A model generated the notes under the pieces. The model was not told the DNA's origin, searched no databases, and saw only the letters and a program-made list of their open reading frames with translations. DNA of 7,362 nucleotides, taken from assembly GCA_947071955.1 (NCBI GenBank), contig CAMTGL010000102.1:1-7362 (forward strand). The letters run 5' to 3'. The DNA comes from an uncultured Plesiomonas sp. (GTDB lineage: Bacteria > Pseudomonadota > Gammaproteobacteria > Enterobacterales > CAMTGL01). How positions within the stretch are numbered: the stretch's first letter is position 1; the number at the start of each line of letters is the position of its first letter. Below are positions 1 through 5,293 of the stretch, in pieces. Position numbers and translations under genes: made by a program.

Positions 1-169
1 CCACATCACGGCTCGGATTACCACGGCGTGAATAATCGTGTACCCGTGGCTGGTTAAATTCGGTAAAATTGTAGGTGGATGAGAGGTGAATAGGGGGAAC
101 AACGCAGCCAAACTGGTCGTCATTGTTCAGGCCACTGCGAATGGCTGAGGTTGCCTGTTTATATGTCAT
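1..169 (-). CDS. metB: Cystathionine gamma-synthase, N-terminal fragment (cut by window edge)
   Basis: The minus strand from an ATG at 169 reads 56 codons (MTYKQATSAIRSGLNNDDQF...) before leaving the window. It follows the start of E. coli MetB (MTRKQAT...RSGLN) almost residue for residue, including the block CVVPPIHLSSTYNF and the SRRGNP segment. MetB is a cytoplasmic PLP enzyme that joins O-succinylhomoserine and cysteine into cystathionine for methionine synthesis. Tyr46 and Arg48, which in the family contact the cofactor phosphate of the neighbouring subunit, are present at the expected numbers. The PLP lysine lies outside the window. A weak Shine-Dalgarno (AGGGA, plus positions 181-185) sits 11 nt ahead of the start. 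It diverges from metJ across a 276-bp control region with Met boxes, as in E. coli. Identity is secure; whether metL follows cannot be seen. Confidence 0.95.
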   Translation of the reverse strand, partial: MTYKQATSAIRSGLNNDDQFGCVVPPIHLSSTYNFTEFNQPRVHDYSRRGNPSRDV

Positions 170-276
170 ACGCTTCGCTTTCCCTAGCTACGGTATTGGG
201 GGATGCACAGCCTGTTGCTGTTCATCATCGTGTGTTGCTTAATTTTTGGCTATGCGTGATCGCACTTGCTGGAAGT

Positions 277-306
277 AGAGTAACGGCATTTCACGTTAGC
301 CGTCAA
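277..306 (-). promoter_or_regulatory. Candidate metB promoter
   Basis: On the minus strand a TTGACG -35 (306 to 301) is followed after 18 bp by a poor -10, TACTCT (282 to 277). The -35 lies inside the Met-box array, so MetJ bound there would block RNA polymerase. The -35 is good and the -10 is weak, so the exact start is uncertain. Confidence 0.45.
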
Positions 307-337
307 CACATCTAGATGTCTAAACATCTTTGCGTTT
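298..337. promoter_or_regulatory. Met-box array (MetJ operator)
   Basis: Five contiguous 8-bp units in register can be compared with the MetJ consensus AGACGTCT: AGCCGTCA (298-305, 6/8), ACACATCT (306-313, 6/8), AGATGTCT (314-321, 7/8), AAACATCT (322-329, 6/8) and TTGCGTTT (330-337, 4/8). MetJ dimers with S-adenosylmethionine bind tandem boxes cooperatively, one dimer per 8 bp. The array covers the proposed metB -35 and ends 3 bp before the proposed metJ -35. It is therefore placed to repress metB strongly and metJ (autoregulation) at least partly. The central boxes are clear; the outermost right box is marginal. Confidence 0.85.
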
Positions 338-340
338 AGA

Positions 341-369
341 TTGTCAGCCTCCAGATTAACCGCTAGAAT
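341..369 (+). promoter_or_regulatory. metJ promoter
   Basis: TTGTCA (341-346, 5/6 to the sigma-70 -35) and TAGAAT (364-369, 5/6 to the -10) are separated by exactly 17 bp. This is the best promoter in the metJ-metB gap. It predicts a metJ leader of about 70 nt that contains the palindrome at 407-423. The Met-box array abuts its upstream side. Confidence 0.7.
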
Positions 370-406
370 TGTATCCTTATTCTTATTTCCTTATCTGATT
401 ACGGAA

Positions 407-423
407 CATCACACAGTGTGATG
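407..423. repeat. Perfect 17-bp palindrome in metJ leader
   Basis: CATCACAC and GTGTGATG form 8-bp perfect arms around a single central A, 23 bp before the metJ start codon. It lies downstream of the proposed metJ promoter, so it is either an operator placed as a roadblock or an RNA hairpin near the ribosome site. It does not resemble a Met box. Its half-sites are in the reverse order of a CRP site (TCACA...TGTGA). Function unknown. Confidence 0.6.
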
Positions 424-445
424 ATGACGCGTTGCAAGGTGTTTT

Positions 446-763
446 ATGGCAAAGTGGAATGGCGAATACATCAGCCCTTATGCGGAACATGGTAAAAAAA
501 GTGAGCAAGTGAAGAAGATCACTGTCTCTATCCCGCTGAAAGTGCTTAAAATTCTGACTGATGAACGTACTCGTCGCCAAGTGAATAACTTGCGTCATGC
601 CACCAACAGCGAGTTGCTGTGTGAAGCCTTTTTGCACGCCTTTACCGGTCAGCCGCTGCCAACCGAGGATGATCTGGGCAAAGCGCGCCACGATGAGATC
701 CCAGTTGAGGCAAAAGAGATTATGCGCCAGATGGGAATCGACCCTGACAGCTGGGAATATTAA
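446..763 (+). CDS. metJ: Methionine regulon repressor MetJ
   Basis: The 105-residue protein has the same length as E. coli MetJ and is nearly identical to it over residues 6-72 (EYISPYAEHGKKSEQVKKIT... through FTGQPLP). MetJ is a ribbon-helix-helix dimer that uses S-adenosylmethionine as corepressor and represses the met genes. The DNA-reading beta strand KKITVSIP is at residues 23-30, with Lys24 and Thr26 matching the base-contacting Lys23 and Thr25 of the mature E. coli protein. The corepressor and dimer helices (RTRRQVNNLRHATNSELLCEAFLHAF) follow. Divergence is confined to residues 2-5 and the acidic C-terminal third, which still ends in WEY. The start is set by AAGGTG (436-441) 4-5 nt before the ATG. 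It diverges from metB and probably regulates itself through the shared Met boxes. Identification is firm. Confidence 0.98.
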   Translation: MAKWNGEYISPYAEHGKKSEQVKKITVSIPLKVLKILTDERTRRQVNNLRHATNSELLCEAFLHAFTGQPLPTEDDLGKARHDEIPVEAKEIMRQMGIDPDSWEY

Positions 764-787
764 TCCTGGTAAAAAGTTATCCCGATA

Positions 788-822
788 AAAAAGCCTAACA
801 TGCTTGTGCAGTTAGGCTTTTT
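788..822. terminator. Bidirectional terminator between metJ and tdh
   Basis: A 12-bp perfect stem (788-799 with 811-822, core AAGCCTAAC / GTTAGGCTT) has an 11-nt loop that can form a further 3-bp stem (TGC/GCA). There is a T run on the metJ side, and the run at 785-792 provides one on the opposite strand. It lies 25 bp after the metJ stop and 119 bp after the tdh stop, so it can end transcription from both convergent genes. Confidence 0.9.
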
Positions 823-835
823 GTTATCTCTATTC

Positions 836-859
836 TTTAAATGCAACTGTTTAAATGCA
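836..859. repeat. Short direct repeat TTTAAATGCA
   Basis: The 10-mer TTTAAATGCA occurs at 836-845 and 850-859 in the gap downstream of tdh. It lies past the end of both convergent genes and has no evident function. The rest of the 823-940 gap shows nothing recognisable. Confidence 0.5.
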
Positions 860-940
860 GCGTTTTAGGGGATCTCAGTTAGGCCAGAACACCTACTTTG
901 TATACCAAAGCCAACAAGCCGGCACTGTACGCCTGAGCAA

Positions 941-1966
941 TTAATCCCAGCTCAACACCACTTTACCCGACTGGCCTGAACGCATGGCATCAAACCCCTG
1001 CTGAAAATCATCAATCGCATAACGGTGCGTAATGATAGGGCTAAGATCGAGACCCGATTGCAGCAGCGCGGCCATTTTATACCAGGTTTCAAACATCTCA
1101 CGGCCATAAATGCCTTTAATAAACAGCCCCTTGAAGATCACCTGTGTCCAGTCAATCCCCATATCGCTGGGTGGAATACCCAGCATGGCCACTTTACCGC
1201 CATGATTCATGGCACTGAGCATACTCTGGAAAGCACTCGGCACGCCCGACATCTCTAACCCCACATCAAACCCTTCGGTCATGCCCAGTTGCTGCATCAC
1301 ATCGCTCAGGCTCTCTTGTGCCACATTGACCGCACGAGTCACGCCCATTTTCCGTGCCAAACTTAAGCGGTACTCATTCACATCCGTGATCACCACATGG
1401 CGTGCACCCACATGGCGACAAACAGCAGCCGCCATAATGCCGATAGGGCCTGCGCCGGTGATCAGTACATCCTCGCCCACCAGATCAAACGACAGCGCGG
1501 TATGGACCGCGTTACCAAAGGGGTCAAAAATTGCGGCTAGATCATCAGAGATATTGTCGGGAATTTTAAAGGCGTTAAACGCTGGGATCACCAGATATTC
1601 GGCAAATGCGCCATCACGGTTAACGCCGACCCCCGTGGTATTACGGCATAAATGGGTACGACCCGCACGGCAGTTACGGCAATGACCACAGGTGATATGC
1701 CCCTCACCAGACACCCGATCACCTATCTGAAAACCGCGTACCTCTTGTCCCATTGCCACGACTTCACCAACATACTCATGACCGACGACCATCGGCACGG
1801 GGATCGTACGCTGTGACCAGTCATCCCAGTTATAAATATGCACGTCTGTACCACAAATCGCGGTTTTGCGGATTTTAATCAGCAGATCATTGTGGCCCAT
1901 CGGGGGCTGTGGCACATCGGTCATCCAGATACCGACTTCCGGTTTGAGTTTAGCCAGTGCTTTCAT
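941..1966 (-). CDS. tdh: L-threonine 3-dehydrogenase
   Basis: The 341-residue zinc-dependent medium-chain dehydrogenase oxidises L-threonine with NAD+ to 2-amino-3-ketobutyrate, the substrate of Kbl. It has the same length as E. coli Tdh and is very similar throughout. The catalytic zinc ligands Cys38, His63 and Glu64 are present, as are the structural zinc cysteines 93, 96, 99 and 107 (CGHCRNC...C). The Rossmann loop GAGPIG is at residues 171-176, and the ending GQSGKVVLSWD is family-typical. The start chosen is the ATG at 1966 (MKALAKL), which matches the family N-terminus and has GGGG at plus positions 1976-1979, about 9 nt upstream. The frame stays open upstream to a GTG at 2017, which would add 17 residues (MPQAITLGSDKIMGITA) without resemblance to the family, so that start is not preferred. 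It is the second gene of kbl-tdh, 97 bp after kbl. Confidence 0.97.
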   Translation of the reverse strand: MKALAKLKPEVGIWMTDVPQPPMGHNDLLIKIRKTAICGTDVHIYNWDDWSQRTIPVPMVVGHEYVGEVVAMGQEVRGFQIGDRVSGEGHITCGHCRNCRAGRTHLCRNTTGVGVNRDGAFAEYLVIPAFNAFKIPDNISDDLAAIFDPFGNAVHTALSFDLVGEDVLITGAGPIGIMAAAVCRHVGARHVVITDVNEYRLSLARKMGVTRAVNVAQESLSDVMQQLGMTEGFDVGLEMSGVPSAFQSMLSAMNHGGKVAMLGIPPSDMGIDWTQVIFKGLFIKGIYGREMFETWYKMAALLQSGLDLSPIITHRYAIDDFQQGFDAMRSGQSGKVVLSWD

Positions 1967-2037
1967 TGCGGTGATCCCCATGATTTTGTCAGAGCCCAAC
2001 GTGATGGCTTGCGGCACAATAGACGACGTTGAGCGCG

Positions 2038-2069
2038 GTAGTTCACATCAGATGTAGTTAACATCAGAT
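2038..2069. repeat. 16-bp tandem duplication over kbl stop codon
   Basis: Positions 2038-2053 and 2054-2069 are adjacent copies of a 16-bp unit (GTAGTTCACATCAGAT and GTAGTTAACATCAGAT) differing only at the seventh base. The second copy contains the kbl stop (TGA on the minus strand, 2066 to 2064); the first lies in the kbl-tdh gap. Each copy carries ACATCAGAT, and the junction forms the inverted repeat ACATC-A-GATGT. It looks like a slippage duplication that lengthened the gap. Confidence 0.85.
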
Positions 2070-3257
2070 AATGCCAAGCTGTTTACCTACGCGGGTAAAG
2101 GCCTCAATAGCATGATCAAGCTGCGCGCGGCTGTGCGCAGCAGAGATTTGGGTGCGGATACGCGCCTGCCCTTTGGGTACAACTGGGAACGAGAAACCAA
2201 TCACGTAGATACCTTCAGCCAGCAGTGCATCAGCAAAATCAGCGGCTTGCTTGGCATCACCAATCATGACGGGAATAATCGCGTGATCTGCGCCACCCAG
2301 TGTAAAACCTGCTGCACTCATCTGCTGACGGAAGTAGTTGGCGTTCTCCCACAGGCGCGCGCGCAGGGCTGCGCCCTCTTCGAGCAGATCGAGTACGGCC
2401 ATCGACGCGGAGACTATCGCCGGAGCCAGTGAGTTTGAGAACAGATAAGGGCGTGAACGCTGGCGCAGCCACTCAATGACCTCTTTTTTCCCTGCGGTAT
2501 AACCACCCGAAGCACCACCCAACGCTTTACCGAGCGTGCCGGTAATAATGTCAACGCGCGACATGACTTCGCAATACTCGTGCGTACCGCGCCCATTTGC
2601 CCCCACAAAGCCCACCGCGTGTGAGTCATCCACCATCACCAGCGCGTTATAGCAGTCAGCCAAATCACAGACTGACTTCAGATCGGCAATCACGCCGTCC
2701 ATCGAAAAAACGCCATCGGTGGCAATCATGATATGGCGTGCGCCATCGGCTCTGGCCTGTTGCAGTTGTGCTTCAAGGTCGGCCATATTGTTGTTGGCAT
2801 ACCGGTAGCGTTTTGCTTTGGATAGGCGCACACCATCAATAATCGAGGCGTGGTTTAGCGCATCGGAAATAATCGCATCTTCGCTGCCCAACAGGGTTTC
2901 AAACAGGCCACCGTTTGCATCAAAGCAAGAGGAGTACAAGATGCTGTCTTCCATCCCCAAAAAGTGGGCTAAACGCGCTTCAAGCTGTTTGTGGCTGTCT
3001 TGCGTACCGCAGATAAAACGCACTGAGGCCATGCCAAAACCATGGCTATCCATACCGGATTTAGCTGCCGCTATCAGTGCTGGGTGGTTGGCTAATCCTA
3101 GATAGTTATTAGCACAAAAATTGACGACTTCACGGCCACCTACAACGGCAATATCGGCCTGCTGTGCAGTGGTGATAATACGCTCTTCTTTGTACAACCC
3201 ATCATCACGGGTTTGTGTAATTTGATCGCGAATTTGTTGATAAAAATCGGCAGACAT
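2064..3257 (-). CDS. kbl: 2-amino-3-ketobutyrate CoA ligase (glycine C-acetyltransferase)
   Basis: The 397-residue PLP enzyme is one residue shorter than E. coli Kbl. It cleaves 2-amino-3-ketobutyrate with CoA into glycine and acetyl-CoA, the step after Tdh in threonine catabolism. It belongs to the alpha-oxoamine synthase family. Visible family marks are VNFCANNYLGLANHP (45-59), the CoA-side block SHGFGMASVRFICGTQ (71-86), His136 in SDALNHAS, DDSHAVGFVG (210-219) and the PLP lysine Lys244 in TGTLGKALGGASGG. The C-terminal PVVPKGQARIRTQISAAH matches the family. The N-terminus MSADFYQQI aligns with E. coli MRGEFYQQL, which fixes the start; GGGAGAG precedes it by about 8-9 nt. It is first in the kbl-tdh operon and is separated from the upstream TetR gene by a terminator. 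E. coli kbl-tdh is Lrp-controlled, but no clear Lrp site could be picked here. Confidence 0.98.
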   Translation of the reverse strand: MSADFYQQIRDQITQTRDDGLYKEERIITTAQQADIAVVGGREVVNFCANNYLGLANHPALIAAAKSGMDSHGFGMASVRFICGTQDSHKQLEARLAHFLGMEDSILYSSCFDANGGLFETLLGSEDAIISDALNHASIIDGVRLSKAKRYRYANNNMADLEAQLQQARADGARHIMIATDGVFSMDGVIADLKSVCDLADCYNALVMVDDSHAVGFVGANGRGTHEYCEVMSRVDIITGTLGKALGGASGGYTAGKKEVIEWLRQRSRPYLFSNSLAPAIVSASMAVLDLLEEGAALRARLWENANYFRQQMSAAGFTLGGADHAIIPVMIGDAKQAADFADALLAEGIYVIGFSFPVVPKGQARIRTQISAAHSRAQLDHAIEAFTRVGKQLGII

Positions 3258-3284
3258 TGTGGCGTCTCTCCCTTATGAGGTCAT

Positions 3285-3297
3285 GGCTGTAACAGCC
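3285..3297. repeat. 13-bp palindrome in the kbl upstream region
   Basis: GGCTGT and ACAGCC form 6-bp perfect arms around one A, 27 bp upstream of the kbl start. It could be an operator or a leader hairpin. CTGT and ACAG are one base apart, so it does not match the SOS box, which needs eight. Short palindromes like this also arise by chance. Confidence 0.35.
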
Positions 3298-3326
3298 TGC
3301 AAAGCTGCTGCTTATGTTACTGAGAA

Positions 3327-3332
3327 TGGCCT
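3327..3332 (-). promoter_or_regulatory. Possible kbl -10 element
   Basis: On the minus strand TAAAAT (5/6 to the -10 consensus), followed by AGG, lies about 70 bp upstream of the kbl start, in the 136-bp stretch between the TetR terminator and kbl. No good -35 stands 16-18 bp ahead. A perfect TTGACA (3386 to 3381) is near the terminator T run but has no good -10 at the right distance. The promoter must be in this stretch if the terminator works, but this position is a guess. Confidence 0.25.
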
Positions 3333-3384
3333 ATTTTAAGAGTGTTTGACACCAGAATTGAGAGCTTGTGCAGCGGAATCTGTC

Positions 3385-3418
3385 AAAAAAGAGTAAAGCA
3401 GACCGATAGTCTGCTTTA
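3385..3418 (-). terminator. Terminator of the TetR-family gene
   Basis: A 10-bp perfect stem TAAAGCAGAC / GTCTGCTTTA (3394-3403 with 3409-3418) has a 5-nt loop. On the minus strand it is followed three bases later by a run of six T (3390 to 3385). It lies about 80 bp after the TetR stop, so it separates that gene from kbl. Between the TetR stop and this stem, 3436-3467 holds two weaker nested stems (CCACA/TGTGG around TGTGC/GCACA). Confidence 0.8.
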
Positions 3419-3496
3419 TGAAGTAGAGTGATAACCCACAAACTGTGCGCTTGCACACACTCTGTGGCGGCTTTCCCTAAAATATATGACGTTATG

Positions 3497-4147
3497 CTAT
3501 GATTTTAGTTCGCGGGCCAATTGCGCATGGTAGTGCTCGGTTAGACGGGCGATACGCTCTTTACCGGCAGGTGTCATCATCGGACGCATTAAATTGAGCA
3601 TACTGAGCACCCCTTGATACACCACCTGACGCGTAATTTGGCTACTGGGGGCTTGTGCGCTCTGATAAGGGATCCAACAAGTAACAATGAGTTTCATTGT
3701 GTGCACAAATTCGGGCAGTGCGTCGGCCGATATATCGAGTAAATGGTTGGCCTGCATATTCCCCATAATGGCAATCAGTTTTTGATCCAGATCGGCCTGA
3801 GCAGTCAGGTACTGTTGCTGTAAACGACTGTCACGGTTGAGTAAATCAGCCAGATTCGCATAGAAAAAACGGTAACGCCACATGGTATAAAAAATGGCAT
3901 CAAGGTAGCCCATCAGTACATCTAAGCTAAAGTCAGATGGCTGTTTTGGCTGAAATGCTAGCGCCAAATGTGCTGCATACTCGCTTAAAATGGCGTGTAT
4001 AATGTCTTCTTTATTGCGAAAATGATAATACAGGTTGCCGGGGCTGATCCCCAGATGAGCCGCTATATGGTTGGTGGTGACATTACGTTCGCCGCGTTCA
4101 TTAAACAGCTCTACGCTGGCGTGAATGATGCGATCACGGGTTTTCAT
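3497..4147 (-). CDS. TetR/AcrR-family transcriptional regulator, target unknown
   Basis: The 216-residue protein starts MKTRDRIIHASVELFNERGE. It has the N-terminal TetR helix-turn-helix at about residues 24-43 (VTTNHIAAHLGISPGNLYYHF), ending in the family-typical NLYYHFRNKEDII. The C-terminal part (about 60-216) is helical and aromatic-rich (YLDAIFYTMWRYRFFYANLADLLNRD), as in ligand-binding TetR domains, but the ligand cannot be read from it. The frame is open to an ATG at 4189, which would add 14 residues. The ATG at 4147 is preferred: it has GAGGAG about 10 nt upstream, MKTRDRI is the usual beginning of this subgroup as I recall it, and the only good promoter has its -10 on top of the 4189 codon. 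It diverges from hldD with a 123-bp gap and is followed by its own terminator. Control of itself and perhaps hldD is inferred from position only. Confidence 0.9.
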   Translation of the reverse strand: MKTRDRIIHASVELFNERGERNVTTNHIAAHLGISPGNLYYHFRNKEDIIHAILSEYAAHLALAFQPKQPSDFSLDVLMGYLDAIFYTMWRYRFFYANLADLLNRDSRLQQQYLTAQADLDQKLIAIMGNMQANHLLDISADALPEFVHTMKLIVTCWIPYQSAQAPSSQITRQVVYQGVLSMLNLMRPMMTPAGKERIARLTEHYHAQLARELKS

Positions 4148-4184
4148 CTGCTCAGCACTCCTCAACACGGCTTTGCTTGCGTTC

Positions 4185-4212
4185 ATCATAACTGACTGCG
4201 CTGACTGGGCAA
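4185..4212 (-). promoter_or_regulatory. Candidate promoter and operator of the TetR gene
   Basis: On the minus strand TTGCCC (4212 to 4207) and TATGAT (4190 to 4185, 5/6) are 16 bp apart. The spacer carries a 7-bp direct repeat CTGACTG at 4192-4198 and 4201-4207 (plus-strand reading). A repeat between -35 and -10 is a usual place for an autorepressor operator, though TetR sites are more often inverted repeats. The -10 overlaps the alternative start codon at 4189 and so argues against it. Confidence 0.5.
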
Positions 4213-4270
4213 ACCGTCTACTGCATTGTCGACCGCATTATCTATCGGGTTATAAAGAGGTATTCGATCC

Positions 4271-5218
4271 ATGATTATCGTCACAGGCGGCGCCGGCATG
4301 ATCGGCAGCAACATCATCAAGGCGCTCAATGATAGCGGACGCACCGATATTCTGGTGGTCGATAACTTGAAAGATGGCACGAAATTCGTCAATCTCGTTG
4401 ATCTTGATATTGCCGATTATATGGATAAAGAAGATTTTATCGCCCAAATTATGGCAGGTGATGATTTCGGTGATATTGAGGCCGTATTCCACGAAGGCGC
4501 ATGTTCTGCTACCACTGAGTGGGATGGCAAGTACGTTATGCTGAACAACTATGAGTACTCTAAAGAGCTGCTGCATTTTTGTTTAGAGCGTGAGATCCCG
4601 TTCCTGTATGCCTCTTCTGCCGCAACCTACGGTGGCCGCGATCACGATTTTATTGAAGAGCGTGAATATGAAGGTGCTCTGAACGTTTATGGTTATTCAA
4701 AGCAGTTGTTTGATAACTATGTACGCCGTTTATGGCAAGATGCCAAAGCGCATGGCGAAACCTTGTCACAGATCACCGGGTTCCGCTATTTCAATGTGTA
4801 TGGCCCGCGTGAAGGTCATAAAGGCAGCATGGCGAGTGTAGCATTTCACCTCAATACCCAAATCAATAAGGGTGAGAACCCGAAGTTATTTGCCGGTAGC
4901 GAGCAGTTCCAGCGTGATTTTGTGTATGTAGGTGATGTATCTGCAATGAATTTGTGGTTTTTAGATAACGGCGTTTCCGGTATCTTTAACTGCGGTACAG
5001 GTAATGCTGAGTCATTTCAGGTTGTTGCCGATGCGGTAATTGCGCATCATCAGCAAGGCAATGTGGAATACATCCCATTCCCTGAGCATTTGAAAGGCCG
5101 CTATCAGGCATTCACGCAAGCTGATTTAACCAAAGTGCGTGCTGCCGGTTATACCGCACCCTTTAAAACTGTGGCCGAAGGGGTTGCGGAATATATGGTG
5201 TGGTTGAATAAGCGGTAG
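4271..5218 (+). CDS. hldD: ADP-L-glycero-D-manno-heptose-6-epimerase
   Basis: The 315-residue NAD(P)-dependent short-chain dehydrogenase (extended type) converts ADP-D-glycero- to ADP-L-glycero-D-manno-heptose, the heptose donor for the LPS inner core. It aligns with E. coli HldD (310 residues) along its whole length. It has the cofactor loop TGGAGMIGSN (5-14), FHEGACSATTEWDG (73-86), Ser116 in YASSAATYGG, Tyr140 and Lys144 in YGYSK, and Lys184 in PREGHKGSM, which corresponds to the second catalytic base Lys178 of E. coli. The numbering shift comes from six extra residues around 153-165 (LWQDAKAHGETLSQ). The glycine loop has Met10 where E. coli has Phe. The start fits the family; AGAGG (4256-4260) lies 10 nt upstream. 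In E. coli hldD heads the rfaD-waaF-waaC-waaL operon; here the next gene is a transferase-deacetylase instead. Confidence 0.98.
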   Translation: MIIVTGGAGMIGSNIIKALNDSGRTDILVVDNLKDGTKFVNLVDLDIADYMDKEDFIAQIMAGDDFGDIEAVFHEGACSATTEWDGKYVMLNNYEYSKELLHFCLEREIPFLYASSAATYGGRDHDFIEEREYEGALNVYGYSKQLFDNYVRRLWQDAKAHGETLSQITGFRYFNVYGPREGHKGSMASVAFHLNTQINKGENPKLFAGSEQFQRDFVYVGDVSAMNLWFLDNGVSGIFNCGTGNAESFQVVADAVIAHHQQGNVEYIPFPEHLKGRYQAFTQADLTKVRAAGYTAPFKTVAEGVAEYMVWLNKR

Positions 5219-5222
5219 TTTG
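5211..5222 (+). promoter_or_regulatory. Possible ops element (RfaH recruitment)
   Basis: AGCGGTAGTTTG matches 9 of 12 positions of the E. coli ops element GGCGGTAGCGTG, with the core GCGGTAG and the downstream TG intact. It overlaps the hldD stop (CGG TAG) and lies 25 bp before an intrinsic terminator that precedes an LPS gene, where an RfaH antitermination site would make sense. The second half of the ops hairpin (CG) is lost, and a 7-mer match can be chance. Confidence 0.35.
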
Positions 5223-5246
5223 TACGCTTTACTACATAGTAAACTT

Positions 5247-5269
5247 ACGGGCTTTTTTAGCCCGTTTTT
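5247..5269 (+). terminator. Terminator after hldD
   Basis: ACGGGCT (5247-5253) pairs with AGCCCGT (5259-5265) around a loop of five T, followed by further T to 5269. It lies 28 bp past the hldD stop. Only 24 bp separate it from the next start codon, which leaves no room for a promoter, so the downstream gene needs read-through or antitermination. Confidence 0.85.
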
Positions 5270-5293
5270 CTGTCTCAGAGGCGCGTGGTTGAC

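Noticed and set aside
407..423. CRP binding site
   Set aside because: CRP sites are TGTGA-N6-TCACA; here the half-sites are in the opposite order and overlap at the centre.
383..691. Open frame on the minus strand across metJ
   Set aside because: It is antisense to the strongly conserved metJ, has no ribosome site or recognisable protein features, and is a shadow of metJ codons.
1967..2017. 17-residue N-terminal extension of Tdh from a GTG
   Set aside because: It has no similarity to the Tdh family; the ATG at 1966 matches the E. coli start and has its own GGGG ribosome site.
3436..3467. Nested stems CCACA/TGTGG and TGTGC/GCACA as a small RNA or riboswitch
   Set aside because: The arms are only 5 bp and lie downstream of the TetR stop, with no conserved riboswitch features; noted within the terminator entry.
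4148..4189. 14-residue N-terminal extension of the TetR protein
   Set aside because: It has no ribosome site, its start codon lies within the best -10 element, and the shorter start has GAGGAG upstream.
4226..4256. hldD promoter from TTGTCG and TATAAA
   Set aside because: The spacing would be 19 bp and the start would fall past the ribosome site, so this pair cannot be the promoter; no better pair was found.
4186..4576. Minus-strand open frames over the hldD 5' end
   Set aside because: They are antisense to hldD, with repetitive DNAVDNAVD-like sequence from an imperfect 12-bp repeat, and no family resemblance.
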